Origin: Aeromonas sobria
GTDB taxonomy: Bacteria; Pseudomonadota; Gammaproteobacteria; Enterobacterales; Aeromonadaceae
Direction of reading: 5' to 3'
Length of the DNA: 64,000 nt
NCBI RefSeq assembly: GCF_000820145.1
Contig: NZ_CDBW01000003.1
Coordinates: 78,137-142,136 of the forward strand
Under the pieces are notes generated by a model. The model was not told where the DNA came from. It worked only from the letters and a program-made list of their open reading frames with translations, and did not search any database. Below, one piece after another: positions 8,872 to 18,615 of the stretch (within the stretch, counting starts at the first letter, position 1; every line of letters begins with the position of its first letter). The position numbers were made by a program, and so were the translations under genes.

Positions 8872-10740
8872 ATGAGCGTTGATATTAGCAATTTCCCCAA
8901 CCTGGCCCTGGCGGACACGCCAATCGAGCTGCGTTCCTTGCCCAAAGATCGGCTGCCGGTGCTGTGCAACGAGCTGCGCGAATATCTGCTGCGCTCGGTC
9001 AGCCGCTCCAGCGGACACTTTGCCTCCGGTCTCGGCACGGTCGAACTGACCGTGGCGCTGCACTACGTCTACAACACGCCGTTTGATCGGTTGATCTGGG
9101 ATGTGGGCCATCAGGCCTATCCCCACAAGATCCTGACCGGACGCCGTGACCGGATCCACACCATCCGCCAGAAGGATGGTCTGCACCCCTTCCCCTGGCG
9201 TGACGAGAGCGAGTACGACGTCCTCTCCGTCGGCCACTCCAGCACCTCCATCGGTGCCGCCCTCGGCATGGCGGTTGCCGCCGAGAGCGAAGGGCTGGGT
9301 CGCAAGGTGGTTGCGGTGATTGGTGACGGTGCCATTACCGCGGGGATGGCGTTTGAAGCGCTCAACCACGCCGGCGATGTGCACAAGGACATGCTGGTGA
9401 TCCTCAACGACAACGAGATGTCCATCTCCGAGAACGTCGGCGCGCTCAACAACCATCTGGCCCGGGTCATGTCCGGCAAGCTCTACACCACCATCCGCGA
9501 AGGCGGCAAGAAGGTGCTGGCGGGTCTGCCACCGGTCAAGGAGCTTGCCAAACGGGCCGAAGAGCACCTCAAGGGAATGGTGGTGCCCGGCACCCTGTTC
9601 GAGGAGTTCGGCTTCAACTATATCGGCCCCATCGACGGTCACGATATCGAGGCGCTGGTCGAGACCCTGCGCAACATGCGCAACCTCAAGGGCCCGCAGC
9701 TGCTGCACGTCAAGACCAAGAAGGGCAAGGGTTACGAGCCGGCCGAGAAAGACCCCATCGGTTATCATGCTGTGCCCAAGTTCAATCCGGACGAGTGCTC
9801 CCTGCCCAAGGCGAGCGGGGCCAAACCCACCTTCTCCGCCATCTTTGGCCAGTGGCTGTGCGACATGGCCGCCAAAGACGAGAAGCTGGTCGGCATCACC
9901 CCCGCCATGCGTGAAGGCTCAGGTCTGGTGAAATTCAGCCAGCAGTATCCGGATCGCTACTTCGATGTGGCTATTGCCGAGCAACATGCGGTCACTTTCG
10001 CCGCCGGTCTGGCCATCGCCGACAAGAAGCCGGTGGTCGCCATCTATTCGAGCTTCCTGCAGCGCGCCTACGATCAGGTGATCCACGATGTGGCGCTGCA
10101 AGATCTGCCGGTACTGTTCGCCATCGATCGGGCCGGTCTGGTGGGCGCCGATGGTCCGACCCATCAGGGGGCGTTCGACATCAGCTTCCTGCGCACCGTC
10201 CCCAATCTGGTGGTAATGACGCCGTCCGACGAGAACGAATGCCGCCAGATGCTCTATACCGGCTATCTCCATCAGGGCCCTGCCGCCGTGCGTTACCCCC
10301 GCGGCAGCAGCCTGAGCGATGCGCCCGTCTCGTCAGAGATGCAGGCGCTGGAACTCGGCAAAGGCCGCATAGTGCGAGAGGGCAAGGGCACCGCCATTCT
10401 GGCCTTTGGCACCCTGCTGCACGCTGCAAAAGCGACCGCCGAGGCACTGGATGCCACCCTGGTGGACATGCGTTTCGTCAAACCGATGGATGAGGCGCTG
10501 GTACTTTCCCTTGCTGCCAGCCACGATCACTTCGTCACTATCGAAGACAACGCCATCATGGGCGGTGCCGGTTCGGCGGTGAACGAGCTGCTGATGCGCA
10601 ATAAACAGTGCAAGCCGGTGCTCAACCTCGGCCTGCCGGATCGCTTCGTGGAACAGGGCACCCAGCAGGAGATCTATGCCCTGCTTGGTCTGGACGATGC
10701 CGGCATCCAGCTCAGCATCGAAACCTGGCTGCAAGCCTGA
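8872..10740 (+). CDS. dxs: 1-deoxy-D-xylulose-5-phosphate synthase
   Basis: Dxs is a thiamine-diphosphate enzyme that joins pyruvate and glyceraldehyde-3-phosphate in the first step of the MEP pathway; its product also feeds thiamine and PLP synthesis. The 622-residue chain has the N-terminal transketolase-type domain with [15 protein letters not shown] and the ThDP motif [18 protein letters not shown] followed by NDNEMSIS. It also has the pyrimidine-binding domain ([17 protein letters not shown]) and a C-terminal transketolase domain. It is the last gene of xseB-ispA-dxs and is followed by a strong hairpin terminator. Confidence 0.98.
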   Translation: MSVDISNFPNLALADTPIELRSLPKDRLPVLCNELREYLLRSVSRSSGHFASGLGTVELTVALHYVYNTPFDRLIWDVGHQAYPHKILTGRRDRIHTIRQKDGLHPFPWRDESEYDVLSVGHSSTSIGAALGMAVAAESEGLGRKVVAVIGDGAITAGMAFEALNHAGDVHKDMLVILNDNEMSISENVGALNNHLARVMSGKLYTTIREGGKKVLAGLPPVKELAKRAEEHLKGMVVPGTLFEEFGFNYIGPIDGHDIEALVETLRNMRNLKGPQLLHVKTKKGKGYEPAEKDPIGYHAVPKFNPDECSLPKASGAKPTFSAIFGQWLCDMAAKDEKLVGITPAMREGSGLVKFSQQYPDRYFDVAIAEQHAVTFAAGLAIADKKPVVAIYSSFLQRAYDQVIHDVALQDLPVLFAIDRAGLVGADGPTHQGAFDISFLRTVPNLVVMTPSDENECRQMLYTGYLHQGPAAVRYPRGSSLSDAPVSSEMQALELGKGRIVREGKGTAILAFGTLLHAAKATAEALDATLVDMRFVKPMDEALVLSLAASHDHFVTIEDNAIMGGAGSAVNELLMRNKQCKPVLNLGLPDRFVEQGTQQEIYALLGLDDAGIQLSIETWLQA

Positions 10741-10768
10741 TCTGCTGCGAGTTAAAGAGCAAACAAGA

Positions 10769-10792
10769 GAAGGGCGCCTGATGGCGCCCTTC
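10769..10792. terminator. Bidirectional terminator between dxs and the ABC importer operon
   Basis: A 10-bp stem GAAGGGCGCC / GGCGCCCTTC with a 4-nt loop is followed by TTGTATCT on the plus strand and by TCTTGTTTGC on the minus strand. It sits between two convergent transcription units. Confidence 0.8.
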
Positions 10793-10816
10793 TTGTATCT
10801 TCACTTCTGACCGGTG

Positions 10817-11758
10817 TTAACCCTTGTAAATCTTCGGGTTAAACACATCCCGCAGCCAGTCACCCAGCAGGTTGATGACCAGCACCAGCACCACCAGACA
10901 GATCCCCGGGAAGGCAGTGATCCACCAGGAGCCGGAGAAGATGTAGTTGAAGCCGACGCTGATGAGCGACCCCAGCGACGGCTGGTCTACCGGCATCCCC
11001 AGACCGAGGAAGGAGAGTGCCGCCTCGCTCATGATGGCGTTGGCCACCTGCACGGTGGATATCACCAGAATGGGCGACAGGCAGTTGGGCAGAATGTGGC
11101 GGAACATAATGCGCGGGGCACGGAATCCCATCACCTTGGCTGCTTCCACATACTCCTTCTTCTTCTCCGCCAGTACAGAAGCGCGCACGGTACGTGCGTA
11201 CTGTGGCCACTCGGCAATACCGATGATCACCACCAGCATCATGATGGCGAACTTCGAGTAGAACTCGGAGCCAAAGGTTGCCTGAAAGATGGCGGAGATG
11301 ATGATCGCCACCATCATGGTGGAGAACGACAGCTGCACGTCGGCAAAGCGCATCAGCAAGTTGTCGATGCGGCCACCGAAGTAACCGGCAATCAGACCGA
11401 TGACGATACCGAGCACCAGCTGTAGCGCCACCGCAAACAGACCGATGGAGAGTGAAATACGGGCACCATAGAGGATGGTGCTCCAGATATCGCGCCCCTG
11501 GTTATCGGTGCCGAGCCAGAAACGTGCATCGCCCCCTTCCAGCCAGGAGGGTGGCAGTTCAGCATCCATCAGATCAAAACTGGTCTGGTCATAGACGTTG
11601 TGCGGTGCCAGCCAGGGCGCCAATAGCGCCGCCAGCACAAACAGCACGAAGATGGCAAAGCTGAACATGGCTACCTTGTCCCGCAGGAAGTAGTAGACGA
11701 TGTCAGCATTCTTGAAGCGCGCCCAACGGCCTGGGCGTGTAGTTACAGCATTAGTCAT
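10817..11758 (-). CDS. Peptide-type ABC transporter permease (DppC/OppC family)
   Basis: The inner-membrane permease subunit of a class-5 (dipeptide/oligopeptide/nickel) importer. The 313-residue protein has an N-terminal membrane segment (VAMFSFAIFVLFVLAALLAP), an extracytoplasmic part (WLGTDNQGRDIWSTILYGARISL, the OppC_N signature), and about five more helices. The coupling EAA loop is seen around EYVEAAKVMGFRAPRIMFRHILPNCLSP. It starts 3 bp after the stop of the companion permease, so the two are translationally coupled. It is the last gene of the operon. The substrate cannot be told from sequence; peptides are the family default. Confidence 0.92.
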   Translation of the reverse strand: MTNAVTTRPGRWARFKNADIVYYFLRDKVAMFSFAIFVLFVLAALLAPWLAPHNVYDQTSFDLMDAELPPSWLEGGDARFWLGTDNQGRDIWSTILYGARISLSIGLFAVALQLVLGIVIGLIAGYFGGRIDNLLMRFADVQLSFSTMMVAIIISAIFQATFGSEFYSKFAIMMLVVIIGIAEWPQYARTVRASVLAEKKKEYVEAAKVMGFRAPRIMFRHILPNCLSPILVISTVQVANAIMSEAALSFLGLGMPVDQPSLGSLISVGFNYIFSGSWWITAFPGICLVVLVLVINLLGDWLRDVFNPKIYKG

Positions 11759-11761
11759 CTG

Positions 11762-12736
11762 TTACCCCTTGGCGGTCAGGTTGACGGTCGGGTTGATAAA
11801 CCCGTAGAGCAGGTCGACCAGGGTGTTGGTCACCACAAAAATCAGCCCCACGAAGATGACGTAGGCGGTGATCAGCGGAGTATCGACCCGGTGGATCGCC
11901 TCGAGGAACAGGAAACCGGTCCCCGGCCACTGGAACACGCTCTCGGTCAGGATGGTGTAAGCCACCATGGTGCCGATCTGCACCCCACCGACGGTAATCA
12001 CCGGCAGCATGGTGTTTTTGAGGGCGTGGCTGTAGTAGACCTTGTTGTTGTCCAGCCCCTTGGCACGGGCGAACTTGACGTACTCGGAGGAGAGCTGCTC
12101 CAGCATCTCGGAGCGCACCAGCCGGATAAACAGCGGCAGCATAATGGAGGAGAGCGACACCGCAGGCAGGATCAGGTGCTTGATACCATCCCAGGTGAAG
12201 AAGCCCGACTCCCAACCCAGCAGGTTATAGGTCTCGCCGCGGCCATAGGCCGGCAGCCAGCCCAGCTGGATGGAGAAGAGATACATCAACATGATGGCGG
12301 TCAAAAACACCGGGATCGAGATACCGATACTGCTCCCCGCCATGATGATCTTGGTGGCAATGCTGCGCGGGTGGATCGCCGAGTAAACACCGAGCGGAAT
12401 AGAGACCACCACTATGATCAGCGCGGCGGCAAACACCAGCTCAAGGGTTGCCACCAGCTTGTCGAGGATCACCTCGAGAGCAGGTCGCTTGAAGAAATAG
12501 GAGGTGCCCAAATCCCCATGCACCGCATTTTTCAAAAAGCGGCTGTATTTAATGAGGAAGGGATCATTGAGGCCCATCTTCTCACGCAACTCGTGACGCT
12601 GGGCTTCGGAGACCGATTGTCCCACCATCTCGCGCAACGGGTCACCCAGGTTGTCCTGGATGGAGAAGGCGACCAGGCTGATGACGAACATCACTATCAC
12701 GGCCTGATAGAACCGTTTCAGCAGGAATGTAAACAT
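11762..12736 (-). CDS. Peptide-type ABC transporter permease (DppB/OppB family)
   Basis: The other membrane permease of the importer. The 324-residue protein begins MFTFLLKRFYQAVIVMFVISLVAFS, typical of DppB/OppB. It continues through a periplasmic domain (LGDPLREMVGQ) and five helices, with the EAA loop around EYVKFARAKGLDNNKVYYSHALKNTMLPV. An in-frame ATG 33 bp earlier was rejected because AAGGA sits six bases before the ATG at 12736. It follows the substrate-binding gene by about 100 bp and overlaps no other gene. Confidence 0.93.
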   Translation of the reverse strand: MFTFLLKRFYQAVIVMFVISLVAFSIQDNLGDPLREMVGQSVSEAQRHELREKMGLNDPFLIKYSRFLKNAVHGDLGTSYFFKRPALEVILDKLVATLELVFAAALIIVVVSIPLGVYSAIHPRSIATKIIMAGSSIGISIPVFLTAIMLMYLFSIQLGWLPAYGRGETYNLLGWESGFFTWDGIKHLILPAVSLSSIMLPLFIRLVRSEMLEQLSSEYVKFARAKGLDNNKVYYSHALKNTMLPVITVGGVQIGTMVAYTILTESVFQWPGTGFLFLEAIHRVDTPLITAYVIFVGLIFVVTNTLVDLLYGFINPTVNLTAKG

Positions 12737-12835
12737 GCTTGTCCTTCTACGTGGCCTGTGTCGTGGCACAGGCTTCTGTTAGCAGGCGGAGTGGCCAGCT
12801 GACCACCCCGCCCCGTCCTTCCTTGTGACGTTCGC

Positions 12836-14392
12836 TTACTTGCCGACCACCAGGTCACCCAGGTAAGGGAAGTTCATCACGTTGACCACCGGCTTGATGT
12901 CGACGTTCTTCTTGGCGCCATAGGCCAGATCTTCCCAGTGCAACGGCACATAGGCAGCATCTTCGATCAGCATGGCTTCGACCTTCTTCAGCATCTCGGC
13001 ACGCTTGGCTGGGTCGGTCTCGGCGTTGGCATCCATCACCAGCTTGTCAGCTTCGGCGTTGGCATAACCGGCGCAGTTGTACTGACCCATACCGCTCTTG
13101 GCATCCTTGGTGAAGGTCAGGAACTCGAAGAAGTTCGCAGTATCTTCGGTGTCGGAGTGCCAGCCGATCAGCTGCATGTCCGCAGCGCACTTGTCAAACT
13201 CCGGCCAGTACTGGGCCACCGGCATGGTCTTCAGATCAACCTTGATGTTGATCTTGGCCAGCATGGCGGAGACAGCCTGGGCAATCTTGACGTCGTTGAC
13301 GTAGCGGGCCGCCGGGGAGATGAAAGTCATCTTGAAGCCCTTCTCGTAACCGGCCTCTTTCATCAGCTCCTTGGCCTTGGCCAGATCATACTGGGGCACC
13401 AGCGCCTCGTTGTGACCGGCATAGCCTTTCGGGCTCAGCTGACCTGCGGGAGTGCCGAAGCCCTTGTTGATCTTCTCGACGATACCCACCTGGTTGATGG
13501 CGTAGTTGATCGCCTGACGCACCCGCTTGTCTTTCAGCGCCGGGTTGGTGTTCTGGTTCAGCTCGATGATGATGGCGCGGGTACCGGACAGGGTCACCAG
13601 CTGGGAATCCTTGCCATTCTTGACCCGCTCCAGATCGTTGGGCGCGACCGGATAGATCATGTCCACGTCGCCACCCAGCAGGGCTGCAACACGGGTCGCA
13701 TCTTCCTTGATCGGCACCACGGTCAGGTTTTCGACGTTACCCTTGGAGGCTTTGTCCCAGTAGTTGGCGTTGCGGGCATAGTCCAGCTTCACACCCTGCT
13801 CGCGGAACTTGACGATAAACGGACCAGTACCAGATACGTTGGTAGAAGCGTAGGAGTCGCCATTTTTGACGATCTCGGCCTTGTCTTTACCTGCTTCGGT
13901 CTTGCCGGTGTAGAACTTGGAGTCCATCGGGAAGATGTAGGTGACGGTCTGCAGCACCAGCGGGAACGGCTTGGCGGTGATCAGATCGACGGTGTAGTCA
14001 TCGACCTTCTTCACTTCGCTGATCGGGTCGAAGATCGCCTTGAAGTCGACGGAGGATTTCAGGCGGTTGACGGTCCACACCACGTCGTCGGCGGTGAAGT
14101 CGTTGCCGGAGTGAAACTTGACTCCTTTGCGCAGGTGGAAGCGGACGGTCTTGTCATCGACACGCTCAAACTTCTCGGCCAGACGGGGCTCGAATTTCAG
14201 GTCCTGGGTGTAACGCATCAGGGGATCGAATACCAGGTGCGACATCTCCAGGGTCTGACCGGAGAGCTGCTCCTGCGGATCCAGCGAAGTGGCGTCAGAG
14301 GCGACACCGACCTTGATATCAGCGGCTGAAACACTGAAGGCGAAACCGGCGGCAAACAGCGCCAGGGCAATTTTGGATAATCCTTTCTTCAT
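12836..14392 (-). CDS. Periplasmic peptide-type substrate-binding protein (SBP_bac_5 family)
   Basis: The ligand-capturing subunit of the importer, a DppA/OppA-like cluster C binding protein of about 518 residues. A Sec signal peptide is clear: MKKGLSKIALALFAAGFAFSVSA, with likely cleavage after SVSA. The mature part has the family signature around VRFHLRKGVKFHSGNDFTADDVVWTVNRL. GGAG six bases before the ATG at 14392 supports this start over two upstream in-frame ATGs. It lies between the ATPase gene (upstream) and the permeases (downstream). The specificity is unknown; DppA-type proteins take peptides, but heme, nickel and opines are also family ligands. Confidence 0.93.
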   Translation of the reverse strand: MKKGLSKIALALFAAGFAFSVSAADIKVGVASDATSLDPQEQLSGQTLEMSHLVFDPLMRYTQDLKFEPRLAEKFERVDDKTVRFHLRKGVKFHSGNDFTADDVVWTVNRLKSSVDFKAIFDPISEVKKVDDYTVDLITAKPFPLVLQTVTYIFPMDSKFYTGKTEAGKDKAEIVKNGDSYASTNVSGTGPFIVKFREQGVKLDYARNANYWDKASKGNVENLTVVPIKEDATRVAALLGGDVDMIYPVAPNDLERVKNGKDSQLVTLSGTRAIIIELNQNTNPALKDKRVRQAINYAINQVGIVEKINKGFGTPAGQLSPKGYAGHNEALVPQYDLAKAKELMKEAGYEKGFKMTFISPAARYVNDVKIAQAVSAMLAKINIKVDLKTMPVAQYWPEFDKCAADMQLIGWHSDTEDTANFFEFLTFTKDAKSGMGQYNCAGYANAEADKLVMDANAETDPAKRAEMLKKVEAMLIEDAAYVPLHWEDLAYGAKKNVDIKPVVNVMNFPYLGDLVVGK

Positions 14393-14467
14393 CGTTTTCT
14401 CCATGCTTTTGGCTTTTTTATTAAATGACAAGGTACTTAAGTCACCATCCGGCGAACCGGCGCGTTA

Positions 14468-16192
14468 CTAGCTGGCGATTTCCAGCCCCTCACGGGACAT
14501 GCCTTTAAATGCAGGCATGAGGGAGATCAGCTTGCGGCTGTACTCATGCTCGGCATTGGTAAAGAGTTTCTCGGTGGCGGCCACCTCCACCAGATGACCG
14601 TGCTGCATCACCCCGATGCGATCGCACATCTGGCGGATCACCGGCAGATCGTGGCTGATGAACAGCATGGTGAGCTTGAGCTCCTGCTGCAGATCTTTAA
14701 GCAGGTTGAGGATCTGGGCCTGCACCGACACATCCAGCGCCGAAGTGGGCTCGTCACAGATCAGGAAGCGCGGACGAGTGGCCAAGGCGCGGGCAATGGA
14801 GATGCGCTGGCGCTGACCGCCGGAGAACTCGTGGGGATACTTGACCCCAGCACCACGGCCAAGCCCGACATGATCGAGCAGATCATTGACGATCCCCTCA
14901 ATCTGGCTCTCGCTGCGGGCCAATTTGTGGAAGCGGATCGGCTCGGCAATGATGTCGCGCACCTTCATCCGCGGGTTCATTGACGAATAGGGGTTCTGGA
15001 ACACCATCTGCATCTGGCGGCGCAGCGGGCGACGCTCGCGCTCGCTTTTGAGGGCGGTCAAGTCGATCCCCTCAAAGAAAATCTGGCCGGTATCAGGCGG
15101 ATAGAGGCCGGTGATGGCACGGGCTATGGTGGATTTGCCGGAACCCGACTCCCCCACCAGACCGAAGGTTTCCCCTTCGAAGATCTCGAAACTGATGTTG
15201 TTGCAGGCGCGCACATACTGGCGGCGACTCGGGAAGATGGAGTCCTTGGTGACGAACTTCAGATCGACGTTTTCCACCCGCAGCAGCGCCCCTTCATAGG
15301 CGCGCTCATCCTGACTCTGGCCGAGCCAGTGGGTCTTGAGGTCGATATTGGTATCCGGCGCACTGGCATCCTCGATATAGGAGACCAACGGGAAGCGCAC
15401 CAGCTTCACGTCCGAGCGGGGTACTGCCGAGATGAGGCTGCGGGTATAGGGGTGATTGGGGCTGCCCAACACCTGTTCGGTCAGGCCGAACTCCACCAGA
15501 TCGCCACGATACATCACCGCCACCTTATCGGTAACGTTGGAGACAACCCCCATGTCGTGGGTCACCAGCATGCAGCCCACCTGACGCTCTTTGCAGAGGT
15601 TGCGGATAAGCTGGAGGATCTGATCCTGAATGGAGACATCGAGGGCCGTGGTCGGCTCGTCAGCGATGATCAACTCAGGATCACACGACAGGGCTATGGC
15701 GATGACCACCCGCTGGCGCATACCGCCGGAAAACTGGTGCGGATACTGCTTGATGCGCAGTTCCGGCTGCGGGATCCCCACCGCCCCCATCAGCTCCAAT
15801 GCCTTGGCAAAGGCCGCTTCGCGGGAGAGTTTGGTATTGGCCAGCATGGTCTCCACCAACTGCTGTTCAACGGTAAACAGCGGGTTGAGGGAGGTCATGG
15901 GATCTTGAAAGATAAATCCGATGCGGGAGCCACGAATGGCCCGCATCTCGTTCTGGCTCTTGCCGGAGATGAGCTCGCCATTGAGGTAGATATCGCCACG
16001 GGCAATGTGCCCGGGGGGACTGAGCAGATCGATGACGGCGTTGCCGATGGTGGACTTGCCGGCACCGGATTCTCCGACTACCCCGACAATCTCACCCTTT
16101 TCGATGGAGAAAGAGAGATCCTTCACCGCGGCCAGCACCCCGTAGCGGGAGGGGTACTCGATCCGCAAGTTTTTCACTTCGAGCAAGGACAT
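14468..16192 (-). CDS. Peptide-type ABC transporter ATPase, two nucleotide-binding domains fused (DppD-DppF like)
   Basis: A single 574-residue polypeptide carrying both ATPases of the importer. Domain 1 (about residues 1-260) has Walker A GESGAGKST, signature FSGGMRQR and Walker B LIIADEPT. Domain 2 (about 300-560) has GESGSGKST, FSGGQRQR and LICDEPTSALD. The linker ends each half with the oligopeptide C-terminal region (NHPYTRSLISAVP; EHEYSRKLISLMP). The fusion resembles E. coli YejF/GsiA rather than separate DppD and DppF. The ATG at 16192 has AGAGG six bases upstream; an earlier ATG at 16222 is less well supported. It is the first gene of the operon. Confidence 0.93.
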   Translation of the reverse strand: MSLLEVKNLRIEYPSRYGVLAAVKDLSFSIEKGEIVGVVGESGAGKSTIGNAVIDLLSPPGHIARGDIYLNGELISGKSQNEMRAIRGSRIGFIFQDPMTSLNPLFTVEQQLVETMLANTKLSREAAFAKALELMGAVGIPQPELRIKQYPHQFSGGMRQRVVIAIALSCDPELIIADEPTTALDVSIQDQILQLIRNLCKERQVGCMLVTHDMGVVSNVTDKVAVMYRGDLVEFGLTEQVLGSPNHPYTRSLISAVPRSDVKLVRFPLVSYIEDASAPDTNIDLKTHWLGQSQDERAYEGALLRVENVDLKFVTKDSIFPSRRQYVRACNNISFEIFEGETFGLVGESGSGKSTIARAITGLYPPDTGQIFFEGIDLTALKSERERRPLRRQMQMVFQNPYSSMNPRMKVRDIIAEPIRFHKLARSESQIEGIVNDLLDHVGLGRGAGVKYPHEFSGGQRQRISIARALATRPRFLICDEPTSALDVSVQAQILNLLKDLQQELKLTMLFISHDLPVIRQMCDRIGVMQHGHLVEVAATEKLFTNAEHEYSRKLISLMPAFKGMSREGLEIAS

Positions 16193-16439
16193 GTTTACCT
16201 CTGCGGGGGACATCCGTCCCAAATAATTCGTCCGTAAATCAGCCGCAGATGCCGGTTGTTACCTTGGGCAATATTTGCTCAATCCATAAGGCAGCGAAAC
16301 CAGCGATCCGGGCGGGTTTTTTGCATTTTTTTGGAATAACCCGCGAGTAACTTAGACGGTTTAACCTCGGGTGTAAATGCTTGCGTTATACAATCCCGCA
16401 ATGTTTTGTGCAGATAACCACCCATTCAATAGCAACAAA

Positions 16440-16454
16440 TGATGACAATCATCA
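16440..16454. promoter_or_regulatory. Perfect inverted repeat, possible operator
   Basis: TGATGA-CAA-TCATCA: six-base arms with a three-base spacer, in the AT-rich region about 250 bp upstream of the ABC ATPase start. The symmetry is visible; a regulator is not identified. Chance occurrence cannot be excluded. Confidence 0.35.
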
Positions 16455-16640
16455 CAAAAATGGCCTGTCCGTCCGTATACCTATTGGTATCATTACTTTA
16501 ATTTCAACAACAACGCAACAAGTAGCATTTATCACTATTTAAAACGCAAGTGCAGGTCCCGAATGAGTAGTGAATATTTATGTGAAATGGATGATAAACG
16601 GCAGCATATGCCGGTGAATGAAAATTAAGCAGATATAAAT

Positions 16641-16668
16641 CGGGGGATGCCAGAACGGTCATCCCCCG
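16641..16668 (-). terminator. Terminator after pgpA
   Basis: Nine-base perfect stem CGGGGGATG / CATCCCCCG with a 10-base loop, 12 bp past the pgpA stop, followed on the minus strand by ATTTATAT. It ends the nrdR-rib-nusB-thiL-pgpA block. Confidence 0.7.
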
Positions 16669-16679
16669 GAAGGCAACAT

Positions 16680-17174
16680 TCAGCCGAGCCAGAACGCCAG
16701 CAATTGCATACAAAACAGGGCAAACAACGCGGCGATCAAATCGTCCAGCATAATGCCGAGGCCACCGTGGATCCGGCGGTCAAACCAGCAGATGGGCCAG
16801 GGTTTGAGCACATCGAACAGGCGGAACAGCACGAAGCCGGCCAACACCCACTCCCAGCCAGCCGGGGCGGCAATCATGGTGACGCCAAAACCGATCACCT
16901 CATCCCAGACGATGGCGCCATGGTCTGCCATGCCAATGGCATCGGTGGCGCTCTGGCAGATACGGATCCCCACCACAAACCCCACCGCCAGCAAGGCGAT
17001 AAACCAGTGGGTCGGCAGACCGCTCACCAGCAGATAGAGCGGAATAGCAACCAGCGTGCCCATGGTGCCGGGGGCCTTGGGGGAGAGGCCGGAGCCAAAC
17101 CCCACCGCCAGCAAGTGGAGCGGGTTCTTCAGGTTCAGTCGTTTCAACTCGGGCTTTATCATAAAAAAGCTCAT
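16680..17174 (-). CDS. pgpA: Phosphatidylglycerophosphatase A
   Basis: PgpA dephosphorylates phosphatidylglycerol-phosphate to phosphatidylglycerol at the inner membrane. The 164-residue protein has the family N-terminus NPLHLLAVGFGSGLSPKAPGTMGTL and the later DEVIGFGVTMIAAP motif, with three to four hydrophobic helices. The ATG at 17174 overlaps the thiL stop in an ATGA arrangement, a strong sign of translational coupling; an upstream in-frame ATG at 17189 is also possible. The thiL-pgpA order is the same as in E. coli. Confidence 0.95.
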   Translation of the reverse strand: MSFFMIKPELKRLNLKNPLHLLAVGFGSGLSPKAPGTMGTLVAIPLYLLVSGLPTHWFIALLAVGFVVGIRICQSATDAIGMADHGAIVWDEVIGFGVTMIAAPAGWEWVLAGFVLFRLFDVLKPWPICWFDRRIHGGLGIMLDDLIAALFALFCMQLLAFWLG

Positions 17175-18130
17175 GCGAAGTGATCCCACCCTTTCAATTG
17201 CAGCTCCACTACTTGTTCGCCACGCAGATAATCGATACCCGGCTCACCCGCCAGGATGCGACCGATGCGGGTGAACTTGACCCCGCTGTGGGCCAGCGCC
17301 GTATCCAGCGCACCGTGATGTTCCTGCGGCACGGTGAAGCAGAGCTCGTAGTCATCACCACCGGCCAGCGCCAGTTGCCACGCCGCCTGATCGCTCACCG
17401 CATCGCGCAGCACTGGCGAGAGCGGCAGCAGATCGAGATCGATCTGGGCCCGCACCCCGGATGCCTTGAGAATATGACGAAGATCCGATGCCAGACCATC
17501 GGAGAGATCAAGTGCACTGCCCGCCAGCCCGCGCAGCGCCTGACCAGCCAGAATACGGGGATGAGGATGCTCGAGTCTGGGCAATACCGCAGCCAGCTGG
17601 TTCTCGTTGAGGGTGCGTTTGCCAAGCAGGTGGGAGAGCGCCAGCGCCGCATCCCCCAGAGTACCGGTCACATAGATGCCATCACCGGCTTTGGCACCGC
17701 TGCGCAGCAGGGCACGACCGGCAGGCACAGATCCCTTGACCGAGATGGTGATGGAGAGCGGCCCACGGGTCATATCACCCCCCACCAGCGCCACGTTGTA
17801 GTACTCGGCCAGTTCGAGGAACCCTTCGGCAAAACCGGCGACCCAGCTCTCGTTGATGGCTGGCAAGGTCAACGCCAGCGACACCCAGCGTGGCTCGGCT
17901 CCCATGGCAGCGAGATCGGAGAGATTGACCGCCAGCGCCTTGTAGCCGAGATCCACCGGATCCATGTCGGGAAAGAAGTGTACGCCGCTCACCAGAGTGT
18001 CGGTGCTCACTGCCAGCTGGGTATCGGGAGGCAGGGTCAGCAAGGCACAGTCATCTCCAGGGCCCATCACCACGTCCTTGCGGGCGTGGGGAACCTTGAA
18101 GTACTTATCAATCAGCTCAAATTCACCCAT
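17171..18130 (-). CDS. thiL: Thiamine-monophosphate kinase
   Basis: ThiL phosphorylates thiamine monophosphate to the active cofactor thiamine diphosphate. The 319-residue protein has the PurM/ThiL-type N-terminus MGEFELIDKYF, the DDCALL and ALAVNLSDLAAMGAEP motifs, GGDMTRGPLSIT, and DLSDGLASDL in the C-terminal half. It lies 57 bp after nusB and overlaps pgpA. Its product is the cofactor of Dxs, encoded about 7 kb away. Confidence 0.97.
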   Translation of the reverse strand: MGEFELIDKYFKVPHARKDVVMGPGDDCALLTLPPDTQLAVSTDTLVSGVHFFPDMDPVDLGYKALAVNLSDLAAMGAEPRWVSLALTLPAINESWVAGFAEGFLELAEYYNVALVGGDMTRGPLSITISVKGSVPAGRALLRSGAKAGDGIYVTGTLGDAALALSHLLGKRTLNENQLAAVLPRLEHPHPRILAGQALRGLAGSALDLSDGLASDLRHILKASGVRAQIDLDLLPLSPVLRDAVSDQAAWQLALAGGDDYELCFTVPQEHHGALDTALAHSGVKFTRIGRILAGEPGIDYLRGEQVVELQLKGWDHFA

Positions 18131-18187
18131 ACAGTAAAAAGCCAGCGGTTAGGCTGGCTCCTCTCTTAATGCTGACGGACAGCAGGA

Positions 18188-18601
18188 TCAACGCTTGCTC
18201 AGCGTCTTGATCACTTTGTCCAGTACACCGTTGACAAACTTGTGGCTGTCATCGGCAGCAAAGGCTTTGGCCAGCTCGATCGCTTCGTTGATCACCACAC
18301 GGGGCGGCACATCATCACGACGGGTCAGCTCATAGGTCGCCAGACGCAGGATCGCCTTGTCCACCATGTCCACTTCTTCCAGCGGACGGGAGAGGAAAGG
18401 TGCAAATACCTTATCCAGCTCGTTGCAGTGGAGGGCTACCCCAAACAGCAGATCGCGGAAATAGCTCAGGTCTACACCCTTGGTGTCCTGATCGATCTTG
18501 AACTGCTCTTCGATGTCACCCACGTTAGCCTTGGTCATCTGCCACTGGTAGATGGCCTGGGTGGCGCAATGGCGGGCTTTACGGCGCTCGGACGGTTTCA
18601 A
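18188..18601 (-). CDS. nusB: Transcription antitermination factor NusB
   Basis: NusB binds boxA RNA with NusE (S10) to form rRNA antitermination complexes. The 137-residue all-helical protein begins [20 protein letters not shown], with the arginine-rich N-terminal helix of the family, and has [32 protein letters not shown] at its C-terminal end. It lies 14 bp downstream of ribH, the ribH-nusB pairing conserved across gammaproteobacteria. Confidence 0.98.
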   Translation of the reverse strand: MKPSERRKARHCATQAIYQWQMTKANVGDIEEQFKIDQDTKGVDLSYFRDLLFGVALHCNELDKVFAPFLSRPLEEVDMVDKAILRLATYELTRRDDVPPRVVINEAIELAKAFAADDSHKFVNGVLDKVIKTLSKR

Positions 18602-18615
18602 TGTACTTCTCCTCG

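Larger units (their letters stand above)
16193..16679. other. Gene-free region upstream of the ABC importer operon
   Basis: No convincing gene. A 69-codon open frame on the minus strand lacks a ribosome site and recognisable content. Towards the right end lies the pgpA terminator. The AT-rich middle (about 16310-16510) should hold the importer promoter and contains a perfect inverted repeat listed separately. Confidence 0.6.

Noticed and set aside
16504..16713. 69-codon minus-strand frame between pgpA and the ABC operon
   Set aside because: No ribosome site, no domain, and it spans the pgpA terminator hairpin.
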